A stretch of DNA of 64,000 nt from Streptosporangium canum (GCF_900113865.1 NZ_FOQY01000002.1:186001-250000), one strand, 5' to 3'; shown: positions 46,555 to 55,182, counted from the stretch's first letter. Notes: generated by a model from the sequence alone, not told the origin. Numbers and translations: made by a program.

Positions 46555-47604
46555 CTAGCCGGCCGACTTGACGAGTTCGTCGATCGCGTACGGCAGGGAC
46601 AGCAGGGTGCCCTGCGACATGGCCGCGCCGATCGCCGGGCCCTCGCTGTCCAGCAGGTACGACACCTTGCCGTTCTTGACCGCGGGCAGGTTGGCGAACA
46701 ACTCGAACCTCTTCAGCGCGTCCTGGTCCGCCTGGTCGGCGATGACGAAGATGCGGTCGACATCGATCAGGTCGATGCGCTCGGGGGACAGCACGGTGTA
46801 GAAGCTGCCGGCCGCGAGTTTGTCGATCTCCGGCGCGCCCTTGAAGCCGATGCCCGACACCAGCCGCCCGCGCACGTCGGTGGTGGTGAACGGCGCGACC
46901 GAGTCCTTGTACCAGGACACCGCGACGGCGGTCCGGTCGGCGAACTCCGGGTGCGCCTTACGGGCCGCGTCGAGCTTGTCCTGGATGCCCTGCACCAGCT
47001 TGGCGCCCTCGTCCGCCTTGCCGAGCGCCTTGGCGATGTGAACCGCGTTGTCCTGCCACGGCGCGCTGAACGGCTCCTTCTCTCCCTTGGTGCGGCCCAC
47101 CGTCGGGGCGATCTTGGAGAGCCGGTCGTAGGCGGCCTGGTCGATCTCGGAGTAGACCGCGATGATCAGGTCGGGCCGCAGGGCGGCGATCTTCTCATAG
47201 TTCGGGCCGGGGTCCCCGTTGTTCATGATGACGTCGGGACGGGTGTCGCCCCACTTGTCCTTCACCCAGGGCCACTGGGTGTTGATGTCGGGGGTCTTGC
47301 CCGGCGGGTTCGGGTACTGGTCGACCATGCCGACCGGCTTGATGCCGAAGGCCAGGATGGCCTGGTCGTCGGTGTAGCCGACGGAGACGACCCGCTGGGG
47401 GGCCTTGGTGATCCGCGTGGACCCGAACGCGTGCTCCACGGTGAGCGGGAACGCGCCGCCCGTGGCGGCCGCGGTGTCGCCGCTCGGCTTGTCCGCCGAG
47501 CCGGAACCGCATCCCGCGAGGAGGCCGGCGCCGAGGGCCGCAGCGGACAGTACCGCCGCGAAGCGCCGCAAGGTCTTCGTAACTGTGGTTCGGTGGGGGG
47601 GCAT
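46555..47604 (-). CDS. cchF: Iron-siderophore-binding lipoprotein (FecB/CchF type)
   Basis: A 349-residue lipoprotein: signal peptide with lipobox LLAGC (Cys32), then the class III solute-binding fold. PQRVVSVGYTDDQAILAFGI opens lobe 1, ALRPDLIIAVYSEIDQAAYD is the metal-chelate family strand, and the long linker helix follows. It captures ferric hydroxamate outside the membrane and hands it to the FecCD permeases. It is transcribed from its own iron box at 47677-47695 and precedes the exporter gene. The position and type match cchF of the coelichelin cluster. Confidence 0.92.
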   Translation of the reverse strand: MPPHRTTVTKTLRRFAAVLSAAALGAGLLAGCGSGSADKPSGDTAAATGGAFPLTVEHAFGSTRITKAPQRVVSVGYTDDQAILAFGIKPVGMVDQYPNPPGKTPDINTQWPWVKDKWGDTRPDVIMNNGDPGPNYEKIAALRPDLIIAVYSEIDQAAYDRLSKIAPTVGRTKGEKEPFSAPWQDNAVHIAKALGKADEGAKLVQGIQDKLDAARKAHPEFADRTAVAVSWYKDSVAPFTTTDVRGRLVSGIGFKGAPEIDKLAAGSFYTVLSPERIDLIDVDRIFVIADQADQDALKRFELFANLPAVKNGKVSYLLDSEGPAIGAAMSQGTLLSLPYAIDELVKSAG

Positions 47605-47676
47605 CCAGAATCCCTTGCTTCCGTGCTGTCCGCTGCAACCCTGTATGAGGAGCAGGAAAACCGTAGCACGCGGGAG

Positions 47677-47695
47677 TTAGGTGAGGCTAACCTTG
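47677..47695. promoter_or_regulatory. Iron box upstream of the binding-protein gene
   Basis: TTAGGTGAGGCTAACCTTG matches TTAGGTTAGGCTAACCTAA at 16 of 19 positions. It lies 73 nt upstream of the lipoprotein ATG. Confidence 0.85.
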
Positions 47696-47783
47696 CTTGT
47701 CGGGCCGGGGGTGGACGTGACCGATCGGCACGATGACCGGCCGGTCGCTCACCCGGCCGGCTCGGGCAGCCGCCGGTCTGTCC

Positions 47784-48854
47784 TCACCTCCCCTTCCGGA
47801 GATTCGCCCTCACCAGCAGGTAGACGAGGAAGGGGCCGCCGATCGCGGCGGTGACCACGCCGACCGGGAGGGTGATCGGCAGCGCCGTACGCGCCACCAG
47901 GTCCGCGCCGATCAGCAGCACCGCGCCCAGCAGCCCGGAGGCCACCAGCGGTGGCGTCGGGTACCGCGTCAGACGCATCGCCACCTGCGGCGCCACCAGC
48001 GCGACGAACGGGACCGGGCCCGCCGCGCTCACCGCCACACCGGCCAGCAGCACCGCGCACAGCAGCAGGACCGCCCGCACCATCGAGTACCGGACACCCA
48101 GGCCCGCCGCGACCTCGTCACCGAAGTGCAGCGGCCTGAGGTGGAACGCGACGCATGCCACGACGGCCAGGAGGGCGAGCGCGCACCACAGCGCCACCCA
48201 GACCTCGTCCCACGACCGGTTGTCCAGCGAGCCGACCAGCCACGCCTGAGCCCGGGCCACGTCCCGGATGTCGGCGGTGACCAGCAGCCAGGCCGTGATC
48301 GCCTCCGTCACGGCGCTCACCGAGATGCCGATGAGGATGAGCCGGAGGCCGTCGATCCCGCGCCGCCACGCCAGGAAATACACCAGCAGACCGGTGCCGA
48401 GACCGCCCGCGAGTGCCGCCGCGGACAGGCCCACGGAGTTGACGATCGTCGCGGCGGCCCCACCCGACACCGTCACCAGGAACACCGCGACCGCGCTCGC
48501 GCCCCCGGTGATCCCCAGGATGTCCGGGCTGGCCAACGGGTTGCGCGCGATGGACTGCGTGATCGCCCCGGACACCCCCAGCGCGCCCCCCACGATGAGC
48601 CCGGCCAGGGCGCGCGGCATCCGCAGATCCATGATCACGAACTCGTCGACCCGCTCACCCCGGCCGAGAATCGTGGAGATCACCTGGGGCAGGCCGATGG
48701 GGAAGTCCCCGCGGCCGATGGACAGGCAGAACACCAGAAAGGCCGCCGCCGCCAGTAGCAGCGTGACGAACACCATCCAGGGCCGCCACACGAACGACGC
48801 GTGGCCGAGCCGCAGGCCCGGCGCCGACGACTGCTTCACCGCTGTCTTGTTCAT
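47784..48854 (-). CDS. cchD: FecCD-family siderophore permease
   Basis: A 356-residue BtuC/FecCD permease with about ten hydrophobic segments. Hallmarks: MDLRMPRALAGLIVGGALGV and SGAITQSIARNPLASPDILG (the RxxNPLAxPxxLG motif), and GPVPFVALVAPQVAMRLT, the coupling-helix motif. The ATG at 48854 overlaps the TGA of the first permease (ATGA), so the two are coupled and form a heterodimeric channel for ferri-siderophore import. The expected ATPase gene (cchE) does not follow. Confidence 0.93.
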   Translation of the reverse strand: MNKTAVKQSSAPGLRLGHASFVWRPWMVFVTLLLAAAAFLVFCLSIGRGDFPIGLPQVISTILGRGERVDEFVIMDLRMPRALAGLIVGGALGVSGAITQSIARNPLASPDILGITGGASAVAVFLVTVSGGAAATIVNSVGLSAAALAGGLGTGLLVYFLAWRRGIDGLRLILIGISVSAVTEAITAWLLVTADIRDVARAQAWLVGSLDNRSWDEVWVALWCALALLAVVACVAFHLRPLHFGDEVAAGLGVRYSMVRAVLLLCAVLLAGVAVSAAGPVPFVALVAPQVAMRLTRYPTPPLVASGLLGAVLLIGADLVARTALPITLPVGVVTAAIGGPFLVYLLVRANLRKGR

Positions 48855-49915
48855 ACCGTCTTGAACTTTCCACGCCACACCAGCGCCGCGAAGAACGGGG
48901 CGCCGACGAGAGCGACGACGACGCCTGCCTGCAACTCGCCCGGCCGTGTCACCACGCGCCCCATGACGTCGCAGGCCAGCAGGACAACGGCGCCGAGCAG
49001 ACCCGCGCACGGCACCAGCCAGCGATAGTCCGGCCCGGTGAGATACCGGGCCACGTGGGCCACCATGAGCCCGAGAAACGCGATGGGGCCGCATGCCGCC
49101 GTCGTCGCGCCCGCCAGCAGGGTGATGGCGACGATGCCGACGGTCCGGCTCAGCGCGATGTTCACCCCGAGCCCCCGCGCCATCTCCTCACCCAGGTTGA
49201 GCAGGTTGATGGCGGGCAGTGTGGTCAACGCCAGCGCCAGCCCGACCACGATGAACGCCGACACCGGCCAGATGACGTCGAATCCGACCCCGGACACGGA
49301 GCCCGCGTTCCAGAACCGCAGCGCGTTCAGCGACGCCTGGTCCGACAGCGCGACCGCCACGGTCATCGCCGCCAGGAACACCGCGATCCCCTGCCCGGCC
49401 AGCGCGAGCGTCAACGGGCTGCCCGCCCCCCGGCCGAGGCTCGCCAGCCCGAACACGACGACACCGGCGACCGCCGCCCCCAGAAAGGCGAACCAGACGT
49501 ATTGGTACGGATTGGCGAACCCGAACAGCAGGCTCGCCGACACCACGGCGAACGAGGCGCCGGAGTTCACCCCCAGCAACCCCGTGTCGGCGATCGGGTT
49601 GCGCGTGTAGCCCTGGATCAACGCCCCGCTGACCCCCAGGGCGGTGCCCGCCACGATCGCGAGCACGGTCCGGGGCACCCGTACGGTCTGCACGATGAGC
49701 GTGATCTCGGTGAGCCGCTGGTCGGAGCCCGGCGCCGCGAACAACCCGTGCCACACCTCCGCGGGACTCAACGCGCGCGCGCCGACAGCCACCGACACCA
49801 CCCCCGTGACCAGGAGAATCACCACAAGCGCGGCCAAGCTCACGACCCGCCGCCGGCGGGCCTCGGTGGCCTCGGACGCGGGACGTTTCCCCACAGTCGT
49901 ACTTATTCGACGCAC
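48851..49915 (-). CDS. cchC: FecCD-family siderophore permease
   Basis: A 354-residue permease. Family motifs: RVPRTVLAIVAGTALGVSGA, LIQGYTRNPIADTGLLGVNS (NPLAxPxxLG equivalent), GPIAFLGLMVAHVARYLTGP (coupling helix). GTG at 49915 has AAGGGA 4-5 nt upstream; the frame stays open to 50044 without a better site. First gene of the permease pair. Its promoter probably lies in the 358-nt gap to the esterase, which holds one iron box (50219-50237). Confidence 0.92.
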   Translation of the reverse strand: MRRISTTVGKRPASEATEARRRRVVSLAALVVILLVTGVVSVAVGARALSPAEVWHGLFAAPGSDQRLTEITLIVQTVRVPRTVLAIVAGTALGVSGALIQGYTRNPIADTGLLGVNSGASFAVVSASLLFGFANPYQYVWFAFLGAAVAGVVVFGLASLGRGAGSPLTLALAGQGIAVFLAAMTVAVALSDQASLNALRFWNAGSVSGVGFDVIWPVSAFIVVGLALALTTLPAINLLNLGEEMARGLGVNIALSRTVGIVAITLLAGATTAACGPIAFLGLMVAHVARYLTGPDYRWLVPCAGLLGAVVLLACDVMGRVVTRPGELQAGVVVALVGAPFFAALVWRGKFKTV

Positions 49916-50273
49916 GTTATCCCTTTGATTCACCGGGAACACACGGCCGGAGGGGCCGTCACGAGCCTCATGAAGACACCCCATGTCCCGCCTCGGCGCC
50001 GGCCGGTTTCGGACACGCCGTCCGAGAAGAACCACGCCCGCCATCGCCTCGGGCTGTCCCGGGGAGACGACTTCGCGGCCGGCCGCCGCGCGATCCGCTG
50101 AACGCTCCGCTCCCCGAGACCGCCTCGACCGGAAGCGGCCCGGCCGGAGCGGACGGTCGGGACACGGGAGCGGTTGCGGCTCGTGTGTTCTCCGAACCCG
50201 CCACTTCGATCCGTCAACTTAGGTAAGACTATCCTTAACCTCTGGTTGACGGTAGGGACGGAGGAGGGTTGCG
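49916..50273. other. Divergent promoter region of importer and esterase genes
   Basis: About 358 nt without a gene between two divergent siderophore genes. The only clear signal is the iron box at 50219-50237. A few short frames here have no recognisable content. Some stretch may be a leftover of the importer ATPase gene, but no ABC motif is readable. Confidence 0.6.
50219..50237. promoter_or_regulatory. Iron box upstream of the esterase gene
   Basis: TTAGGTAAGACTATCCTTA matches the iron-box consensus at 15 of 19 positions. It lies 36 nt upstream of the esterase ATG and could also serve the divergent permeases 300 nt away. Confidence 0.75.
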
Positions 50274-51353
50274 ATGGCGGACATCTTCGCCCGGTTCGGG
50301 TTTCCCGGCGAACCCGGTACCGACGAGTTCTGGGCGGCGGCGGGGACACCCACGTCGATATCCGGCGACGGCGGCGGCTGGACGACCCTGTTCCTGTGGC
50401 GCGGGTCCCCGGCGAGCGTCGGCTTCGAGAGCTGGTCGGAGCCGGTCCCCCTACGCCGGTGGGGCGACACGGACTGCTGGTACGCCGAGGTGGTCATGCC
50501 CGCGCGGCTGCGGGTGACCTACCAGTTCCTCACGGACGACGCCGCCTACGCCGACCCGTTCAACCCGGTCGGCGCGGGTGGCGACCGGTCCATCGCCGCG
50601 ACCCCGGACGCCCCGGCCCAGCCGCACTGGCCCGCCATCGGCACAAACGACGTCCTGCCCCTGCCTCGCACCCGTTTCCGCTGGTCCAGCGACAGGCTCG
50701 GCGGACGGCGCACCGTGCGGGTCCACCCGGCGGGCGGTGGCGGGCCGATGGTCCTGCTGCTCGACGGGGACGACTGGCTGTACCTGCACCCGGCCATGAC
50801 CGCGTTCGACTCGGCCGTCGCCCATGGTGAGATGCCCGCCGTCACGCTCGTCTTCCTGCCCGCCCAGGCCAGGGACGCCGAGTTCGGGTGCCGGCCCGAG
50901 CTGTGGGAGGCGATCCGGGACGAACTGCTGCCGCTGGTAGCCGAAAGCGGCGTACCCGCCGACCGGGACCGGCTGGTGGTCGCCGGGCAGAGCCTCGGCG
51001 GGCTGAGCGCGCTGTACGCGGCACTGGAGTTCCCGGATCTGGTGTCCGGCGTCGCGTGCCAGTCGGGGTCGTTCTGGTGGACACCCGACGCCGCGGACCT
51101 GGCCGACCCCATGGGCGGCCCGGTCGGCGGCGCCATCGCCGCGCGTCTGCGGGAGCGCCCCGACCTGTCCGGTCTGCGTCTGGCGTTCGACGTGGGGGAA
51201 CACGAGACGCGGATGCTGCCGCACTGCGGGCTGGTCGAGACCCTGGCCGAACAGGCCGGCGCGGCCGTGCGGGTTTCGCGGTCGGCCTCCGGACACGATC
51301 GAGCGGGCTGGCGGCACGCCCTGCTCAGGGATGTCGCCTGGGCGCTCGCCTAG
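50274..51353 (+). CDS. cchJ: IroE/Fes-like siderophore esterase (CchJ type)
   Basis: A 359-residue esterase. Residues about 30-150 resemble the N-terminal domain of enterochelin esterases (TTLFLWRGSPASVGFESWSE, VTYQFLTDDAAYADPFNPVG). The C-terminal alpha/beta hydrolase has VTLVFLPAQARDAEFGCRPE, nucleophile LVVAGQSLGGLSALYAALEF (Ser240), and the His region RSASGHDRAGWRHAL. In coelichelin biosynthesis CchJ is thought to act in peptide release or iron recovery. GGAGG lies before the ATG. It is the only plus-strand gene of the siderophore locus and has its own iron box. Confidence 0.9.
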   Translation: MADIFARFGFPGEPGTDEFWAAAGTPTSISGDGGGWTTLFLWRGSPASVGFESWSEPVPLRRWGDTDCWYAEVVMPARLRVTYQFLTDDAAYADPFNPVGAGGDRSIAATPDAPAQPHWPAIGTNDVLPLPRTRFRWSSDRLGGRRTVRVHPAGGGGPMVLLLDGDDWLYLHPAMTAFDSAVAHGEMPAVTLVFLPAQARDAEFGCRPELWEAIRDELLPLVAESGVPADRDRLVVAGQSLGGLSALYAALEFPDLVSGVACQSGSFWWTPDAADLADPMGGPVGGAIAARLRERPDLSGLRLAFDVGEHETRMLPHCGLVETLAEQAGAAVRVSRSASGHDRAGWRHALLRDVAWALA

Positions 51354-51531
51354 ACGCACTCGGCCGTCAGGCCGTATCGGTGAGAGGAGCTCCGGCGTGC
51401 GCCCGGCGCTCGTGCGGCGCGATGGCCAGGGCGAGGTCGGAAGGCCCGGAACCGATGCCGGCGAGGTCGTGGACGGGCGCTACCCGGTCAGCGTCACGTG
51501 GCCGAGGAGCGCGTACGGACAGCAGGAGCCC

Positions 51532-52146
51532 TCACGGCCGTATGCCTTCGGGGAACCCGGTCCAGCGCAGGTCGGCCGGGAGGTGGCTCATGTCGTTGAA
51601 CATCACGATCGTGGGCGGCAGGCCGCTGCGGTACTCGATGACCGTCAGCGCGGTGTTGGCGCTGTTCAGTCCGAGCCACCGGGACGGCGGCGCGTCCAGT
51701 GCGTGCCGCACCAGCCACGCGATCTGATAGGCGTGCGTCACCAGGACCTCGTGCGTGTCGGGCCAGGCCCCTTCCGTGGCCGTGCCGGGGACCTTGGCGA
51801 ACCGGGCGACCAGGGCTTCGGCGAGCCTTTGGCCCGAGGCCGCCTCGTCGTCGTCGTAGCCGTCGAAGAAACCGGCCCAGGACGGGGGCGTTTCGGCCGC
51901 GCTGGGGACATAGGGCACGTGGTCGACGAGTTCGGCGGCCTCGGTCACGGGCACGCCCGGTAGATGCCGGGCGAGTTCGTGCGCGCTCGCCACGGCGCGT
52001 GGTAGCGGAGAGTGCCACACGGCGTCGACCGGTAGGCCGGCGAGCCGTTCGCCCAGCAGGCTCGCCTGCCGGTGCCCGATGCCGGTGAGCTCCCCGAACG
52101 CGTTGGCCGCGCCGTGACGTGCCAGGTAGAGGTGTCGTGTCGTCAT
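51532..52146 (-). CDS. Histidine phosphatase superfamily protein
   Basis: A 204-residue phosphoglycerate-mutase-like protein: LYLARHGAANAFGELTGIGH has the RHG motif with phospho-His11, VDAVWHSPLPRAVASAHELA the Arg pocket, and LVTHAYQIAWLVRHAL the second catalytic His (TH). A short insert with acidic residues (FFDGYDDDEAASG) follows the lid region. It should remove phosphate from a small molecule; substrate unknown. Convergent with the esterase gene, and not evidently part of the siderophore cluster. Confidence 0.9.
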   Translation of the reverse strand: MTTRHLYLARHGAANAFGELTGIGHRQASLLGERLAGLPVDAVWHSPLPRAVASAHELARHLPGVPVTEAAELVDHVPYVPSAAETPPSWAGFFDGYDDDEAASGQRLAEALVARFAKVPGTATEGAWPDTHEVLVTHAYQIAWLVRHALDAPPSRWLGLNSANTALTVIEYRSGLPPTIVMFNDMSHLPADLRWTGFPEGIRP

Positions 52147-52267
52147 AGACGGTCAGGGGCGCGGTGCCCGTGCGGGTCCGCTTCCCCTCTCCTTTCGATC
52201 CGTGGGTGTGGGTTCGGCGGCGTGCGACTTTCGGCGATGGCTCCCGGCCGGGGGCGGAAGCGATCAG

Positions 52268-53515
52268 TCACGCGTTTGCCGCCGTGACGGTGCCGATGGT
52301 GCCGTCGATGGTGATGACGGTGTCGTCGTGGAGCCTGCTCGTCGCGTTCGGGATGCCGAGGACGGCGGGGATGGCGTGCTCGCGAGCGACGATCGCGGCG
52401 TGGGAGAGCACGCCTCCGGTTTCGGTGACGACGCCGGCGGCGATGCGCAGCAGCGGCGTCCAAGCGGGGTCGGTGAAGGGGCAGACGAGGATGTCGCCCG
52501 GGTGCACGCGCGCGAAGTCGCCGGGACCGCGGACGATCCTCGCGGTGCCGGTCACGGTCCCGCGGCTGCCCGGTGTTCCGGTGAGCGTGGCGGCCGGGGT
52601 GTCCGAGGCGGTGGAAGGCGATGACGGCGGTGGGAGCGCGGCGGTGACCGGCCGTGCCTGCAGAATCCAGACGCGGCCGTCGACGATCGCCCACTCGATG
52701 TCCTGCGGTCCACCGAATGCGGCAGCGATCTCCTTGCCCAGCTCGGCGAGCCGCGTGGCGGTCGCGTCGTCGATCGCCGGTCGCTCCCGGGCGCGGGTGG
52801 GTACGTCGCGGATGACGAGCTGCGTGCCGTGCCGGTCAAGGCGGGTCCGTTTGTCCGCGACGGTGCGTGTGACCGACCCGTCCTCGGCGACGCGGTAGGC
52901 GTCAGGGGTGACCGTGCCCCCGACGACGCTGGGGCCGAGGCCCCAGGACGCCTCGATCTCGGTCGCGCCGTCCGGGCCCGCGGGTGTGAACATGACCCCG
53001 GATACCTCGGCGTCCAGATGGCGTTGGACGATGACGGCCATCACGGGATCGTCGGAAGGCCGGCCGTCGCGGCCGCAGGCACCCCGGTAGTCGATGGCGC
53101 GTGGAGAGAACAGCGAGGCCCAGCAGGCACGTACGGCGTCGGCGACCTCGCTGACTCCGTGCACCGCGAGAAAGCTCTCGTGCTGGCCGGCCGCCGACGC
53201 CTGACCGGTGTCCTCGTCCGCCGCCGATGACCTCACCGCCACGGGCGGGTCGCCGAGCTCGTCGAGTGCGCGTCCCAGTGCGTCGATCACGGCGGCGCGG
53301 ACCGGGCGGGCCTCGATCATCCGCCGCGCCGCGTCGAGATCGTCCGACTCGCCGGCGGACCGCGCGAGGTCCGGGTCGCGGACCGCGTCGAGGTAGGCGG
53401 CGAACGGGACGACGAAACCGTCGGGAACCGGCAGGCCCGCGCGGAGCAGCGCACCGAGTGCGCCGGCCTTGCCGCCGCAGGTATCGGTGACAGCCTCCAT
53501 GAGGGGAACGAGCAT
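52268..53515 (-). CDS. PEP/pyruvate-binding phosphotransferase-like enzyme (ATP-grasp + swivelling His domain)
   Basis: A 415-residue protein. Residues 1-310 are the PPDK/PEP-synthase ATP-grasp domain (CGGKAGALGALLRAGLPVPD, VAVRSSAADEDTGQASAAGQ, VSGVMFTPAGPDGATEIEAS, DIEWAIVDGRVWILQARPVT). After a Pro-rich linker comes the mobile phospho-His domain (GVVTETGGVLSHAAIVAREH; phospho-acceptor His in GGVLSHAA). Rifampin phosphotransferase Rph has the same two domains around a large drug-binding domain, which is absent here. So its acceptor is unknown and rifamycin phosphorylation is unlikely. GGGAG precedes the ATG at 53515. Two plus-strand regulator genes are divergent from it. Confidence 0.88.
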   Translation of the reverse strand: MLVPLMEAVTDTCGGKAGALGALLRAGLPVPDGFVVPFAAYLDAVRDPDLARSAGESDDLDAARRMIEARPVRAAVIDALGRALDELGDPPVAVRSSAADEDTGQASAAGQHESFLAVHGVSEVADAVRACWASLFSPRAIDYRGACGRDGRPSDDPVMAVIVQRHLDAEVSGVMFTPAGPDGATEIEASWGLGPSVVGGTVTPDAYRVAEDGSVTRTVADKRTRLDRHGTQLVIRDVPTRARERPAIDDATATRLAELGKEIAAAFGGPQDIEWAIVDGRVWILQARPVTAALPPPSSPSTASDTPAATLTGTPGSRGTVTGTARIVRGPGDFARVHPGDILVCPFTDPAWTPLLRIAAGVVTETGGVLSHAAIVAREHAIPAVLGIPNATSRLHDDTVITIDGTIGTVTAANA

Positions 53516-53528
53516 CCACTCCCGCCTT

Positions 53529-53543
53529 TCAACGAAATGTTGA
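53529..53543. promoter_or_regulatory. Inverted repeat upstream of the PEP-utilising gene
   Basis: TCAAC-GAAAT-GTTGA with perfect 5-nt arms, in the 60-nt gap between divergent genes. GTTGTTGA at 53550-53557 repeats the half-site. It may be the operator of one of the two neighbouring HTH proteins. Confidence 0.45.
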
Positions 53544-53575
53544 CGATGGGTTGTTGATTGTGGATCATTACCTGC

Positions 53576-53971
53576 ATGCAACGCAAGCAGGACCTCGACC
53601 AAGCCATGCACGCCGACCACGCCCAGGCCCAACGTGAGCGGGACGCGCGTGAGCGTCTTCTGGGCCTGGGCGCAGACATGCTCGACGCCCGTCCGTGGCA
53701 ACCCTCCTCCGTCCCGCCGTCGGCGGTCGACCTCGCGAGGTTCGCCGTCTGGCGCTCCGCCGACCTGGACCCGGAGGGCATCCTGAGCGCGCTCGCTCTC
53801 CTGCCCGCCGCGCGCGCCGAGGTCGAAGGGATCGAAGCCGCCCTGCTGTTCACGGCCCGGAGCGCGGGACTGACCTGGGCGCAGATGGCGCACGCGATGG
53901 GGTTCAACTCCCCGCAGGCGTGCCAGCAGTGGTACACCCGCCTGGCGGCACGACAGGAGGCCGGCTCGTGA
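53576..53971 (+). CDS. Small HTH DNA-binding protein
   Basis: A 131-residue protein. The N-terminal third is polar and helical (QRKQDLDQAMHADHAQAQRE), then PSAVDLARFAVWRSADLDPE, then a clear HTH, EAALLFTARSAGLTWAQMAH AMGF with QACQQWYTRLAAR as recognition helix. It lies opposite the PEP-utilising gene and overlaps the next gene by 4 nt (GTGA). I infer it regulates the PEP-utilising enzyme. A trio of this kind is familiar to me from streptomycetes, but I cannot name the family. Confidence 0.75.
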   Translation: MQRKQDLDQAMHADHAQAQRERDARERLLGLGADMLDARPWQPSSVPPSAVDLARFAVWRSADLDPEGILSALALLPAARAEVEGIEAALLFTARSAGLTWAQMAHAMGFNSPQACQQWYTRLAARQEAGS

Positions 53972-54603
53972 CGCGGGACTCTCCGCACGACCTCCTGGTC
54001 CTGCACGCCGTGCGCATCACCGGGTTCGCGGACACCCCGGTGATCGCTCATCGGTACGGGCTCGATGCGGCCGAGACGGAAGAGGCGCTGCGCGACGCCG
54101 AGGCACGCGGGTGGGTCGAGCACACCGCCTTCGCCGGCACCGGAGGCTGGTCGTTGACCGAGTCGGGCCGAGCCGAGAACGAGCGCCTGCTCGCGGCCGA
54201 GCTCGCACGCGCCGACGGCGCCGACGAGGTCCGTGACGTCTACCGCGAGTTCCTCCCGCTGAACGCCCTCCTGCTACAAGCCTGCACCGACTGGCAACTC
54301 CGGCCCACCGCCGGTGATCGGCTCGCCGTCAACGACCACTCCGATCCCGCCTGGGACGCCGGAATCCTCTACGAGCTCGCCGGCATCGACCGCGCACTCC
54401 CGCCTCTCGCGGACCGGCTCGGGAGCGTCCTCGCACGGTTCCGCGGATACGACACACGATTCGCCGCGGCACTGGCGCGCGCCCGAGCCGGGGAGGGCGC
54501 CTGGGTCGACCGCACCGACGTCGACTCCTGCCATCGTGTCTGGTTCGAACTCCACGAAGACCTCATCGCCACGCTCGGCCTCGACCGGCACGCGGAACCC
54601 TGA
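53968..54603 (+). CDS. Winged-helix regulator-like protein paired with the HTH protein
   Basis: A 211-residue protein with GTG start overlapping the stop of the HTH gene. The first 75 residues look like a winged helix: VLHAVRITGFADTPVIAHRY, GLDAAETEEALRDAEARGWV, and GGWSLTESGRAENERLLAAE. The remainder is helical with VWFELHEDLIATLGLDRHAE at the end. No catalytic motif is visible. It is probably a transcription regulator or effector partner, acting with the upstream HTH protein on the divergent enzyme. Family not recognised. Confidence 0.75.
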   Translation: MTRDSPHDLLVLHAVRITGFADTPVIAHRYGLDAAETEEALRDAEARGWVEHTAFAGTGGWSLTESGRAENERLLAAELARADGADEVRDVYREFLPLNALLLQACTDWQLRPTAGDRLAVNDHSDPAWDAGILYELAGIDRALPPLADRLGSVLARFRGYDTRFAAALARARAGEGAWVDRTDVDSCHRVWFELHEDLIATLGLDRHAEP

Positions 54604-54706
54604 CCCCACGCTCCGCCGCTCTCGGCACGGGCCCCGATCACCTGCTGTGCCCTGGGACGACTGTCTGCTTCGGGGCTCATCGCACGGACCCGGGTGGAGG
54701 GCCGTC

Positions 54707-55174
54707 TCAGGCGGGCTCTTTCACGACGCGTCCGCCGGCCAGCACGAACAGCGGATCGAGCAGGACCCGAACGTCCTCGCGCGGGTCGCCGTCGACGGCG
54801 ATCAGGTCGGCCAGGTAACCCGGCTTGATGGCGCCGGCCTCGTCGTAGCCGTCGCCGCCCTCCGGCGAGATGAACGTGCCGTGCTCCACCGAGTCGACCC
54901 CGGCGGCGGCCGCGGCCTGTACGCCCACTGTGGACAGGGCGATCTCCGAGGACCCGGCGCCGATCAGGACGGCGAGCGAGTCGTACACCGCCGCCAGCTG
55001 CCCGGCCCGCTCCCGTTGCGTCTCGTACCCGCCGTGTGTCGCCTCGGCCCGCAGGTAGTCCACCATCGTGTCCAGGACGGCGGCGGGCGGCAGCGCGCAG
55101 CCCGCGTTGTTCAGGTGGGCGAGGTCCCGGCAGCCCGGCGTATCGTCGCGGACACGGTCAATGTCGATCATCAA
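54707..55174 (-). pseudogene. Chimeric ORF: class V aminotransferase N-terminus fused to amidohydrolase C-terminus
   Basis: A single open frame of 155 codons made of two families. Residues 1-82 are the N-terminus of a class V PLP aminotransferase (LAHLNNAGCALPPAAVLDTM, HGGYETQRE, LAVLIGAGSSEIALST). Residues 83-155 are two pieces of an amidohydrolase: GVQAAAAAGVDSVEHGTFIS and EAGAIKPGYLADLIAVDGDP to FVLAGGRVV. Roughly 120-130 residues that normally separate those pieces are absent. At least two in-frame deletions are needed. Neither active site can be complete: the PLP-binding lysine and the metal ligands of the amidohydrolase are missing. Confidence 0.8.
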
Positions 55175-55182
55175 GATGTACG

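Noticed and set aside
46509-50273. Importer ATPase (cchE) hidden in the siderophore transport genes
   Set aside because: No Walker A, LSGGQ or Walker B of a FecE-type protein is readable in any frame between the binding protein, permeases and esterase.
52268-53515. Calling this gene rifampin phosphotransferase (rph)
   Set aside because: The rifamycin-binding middle domain is missing and no RAE-like repeat was found upstream, unlike at helR.
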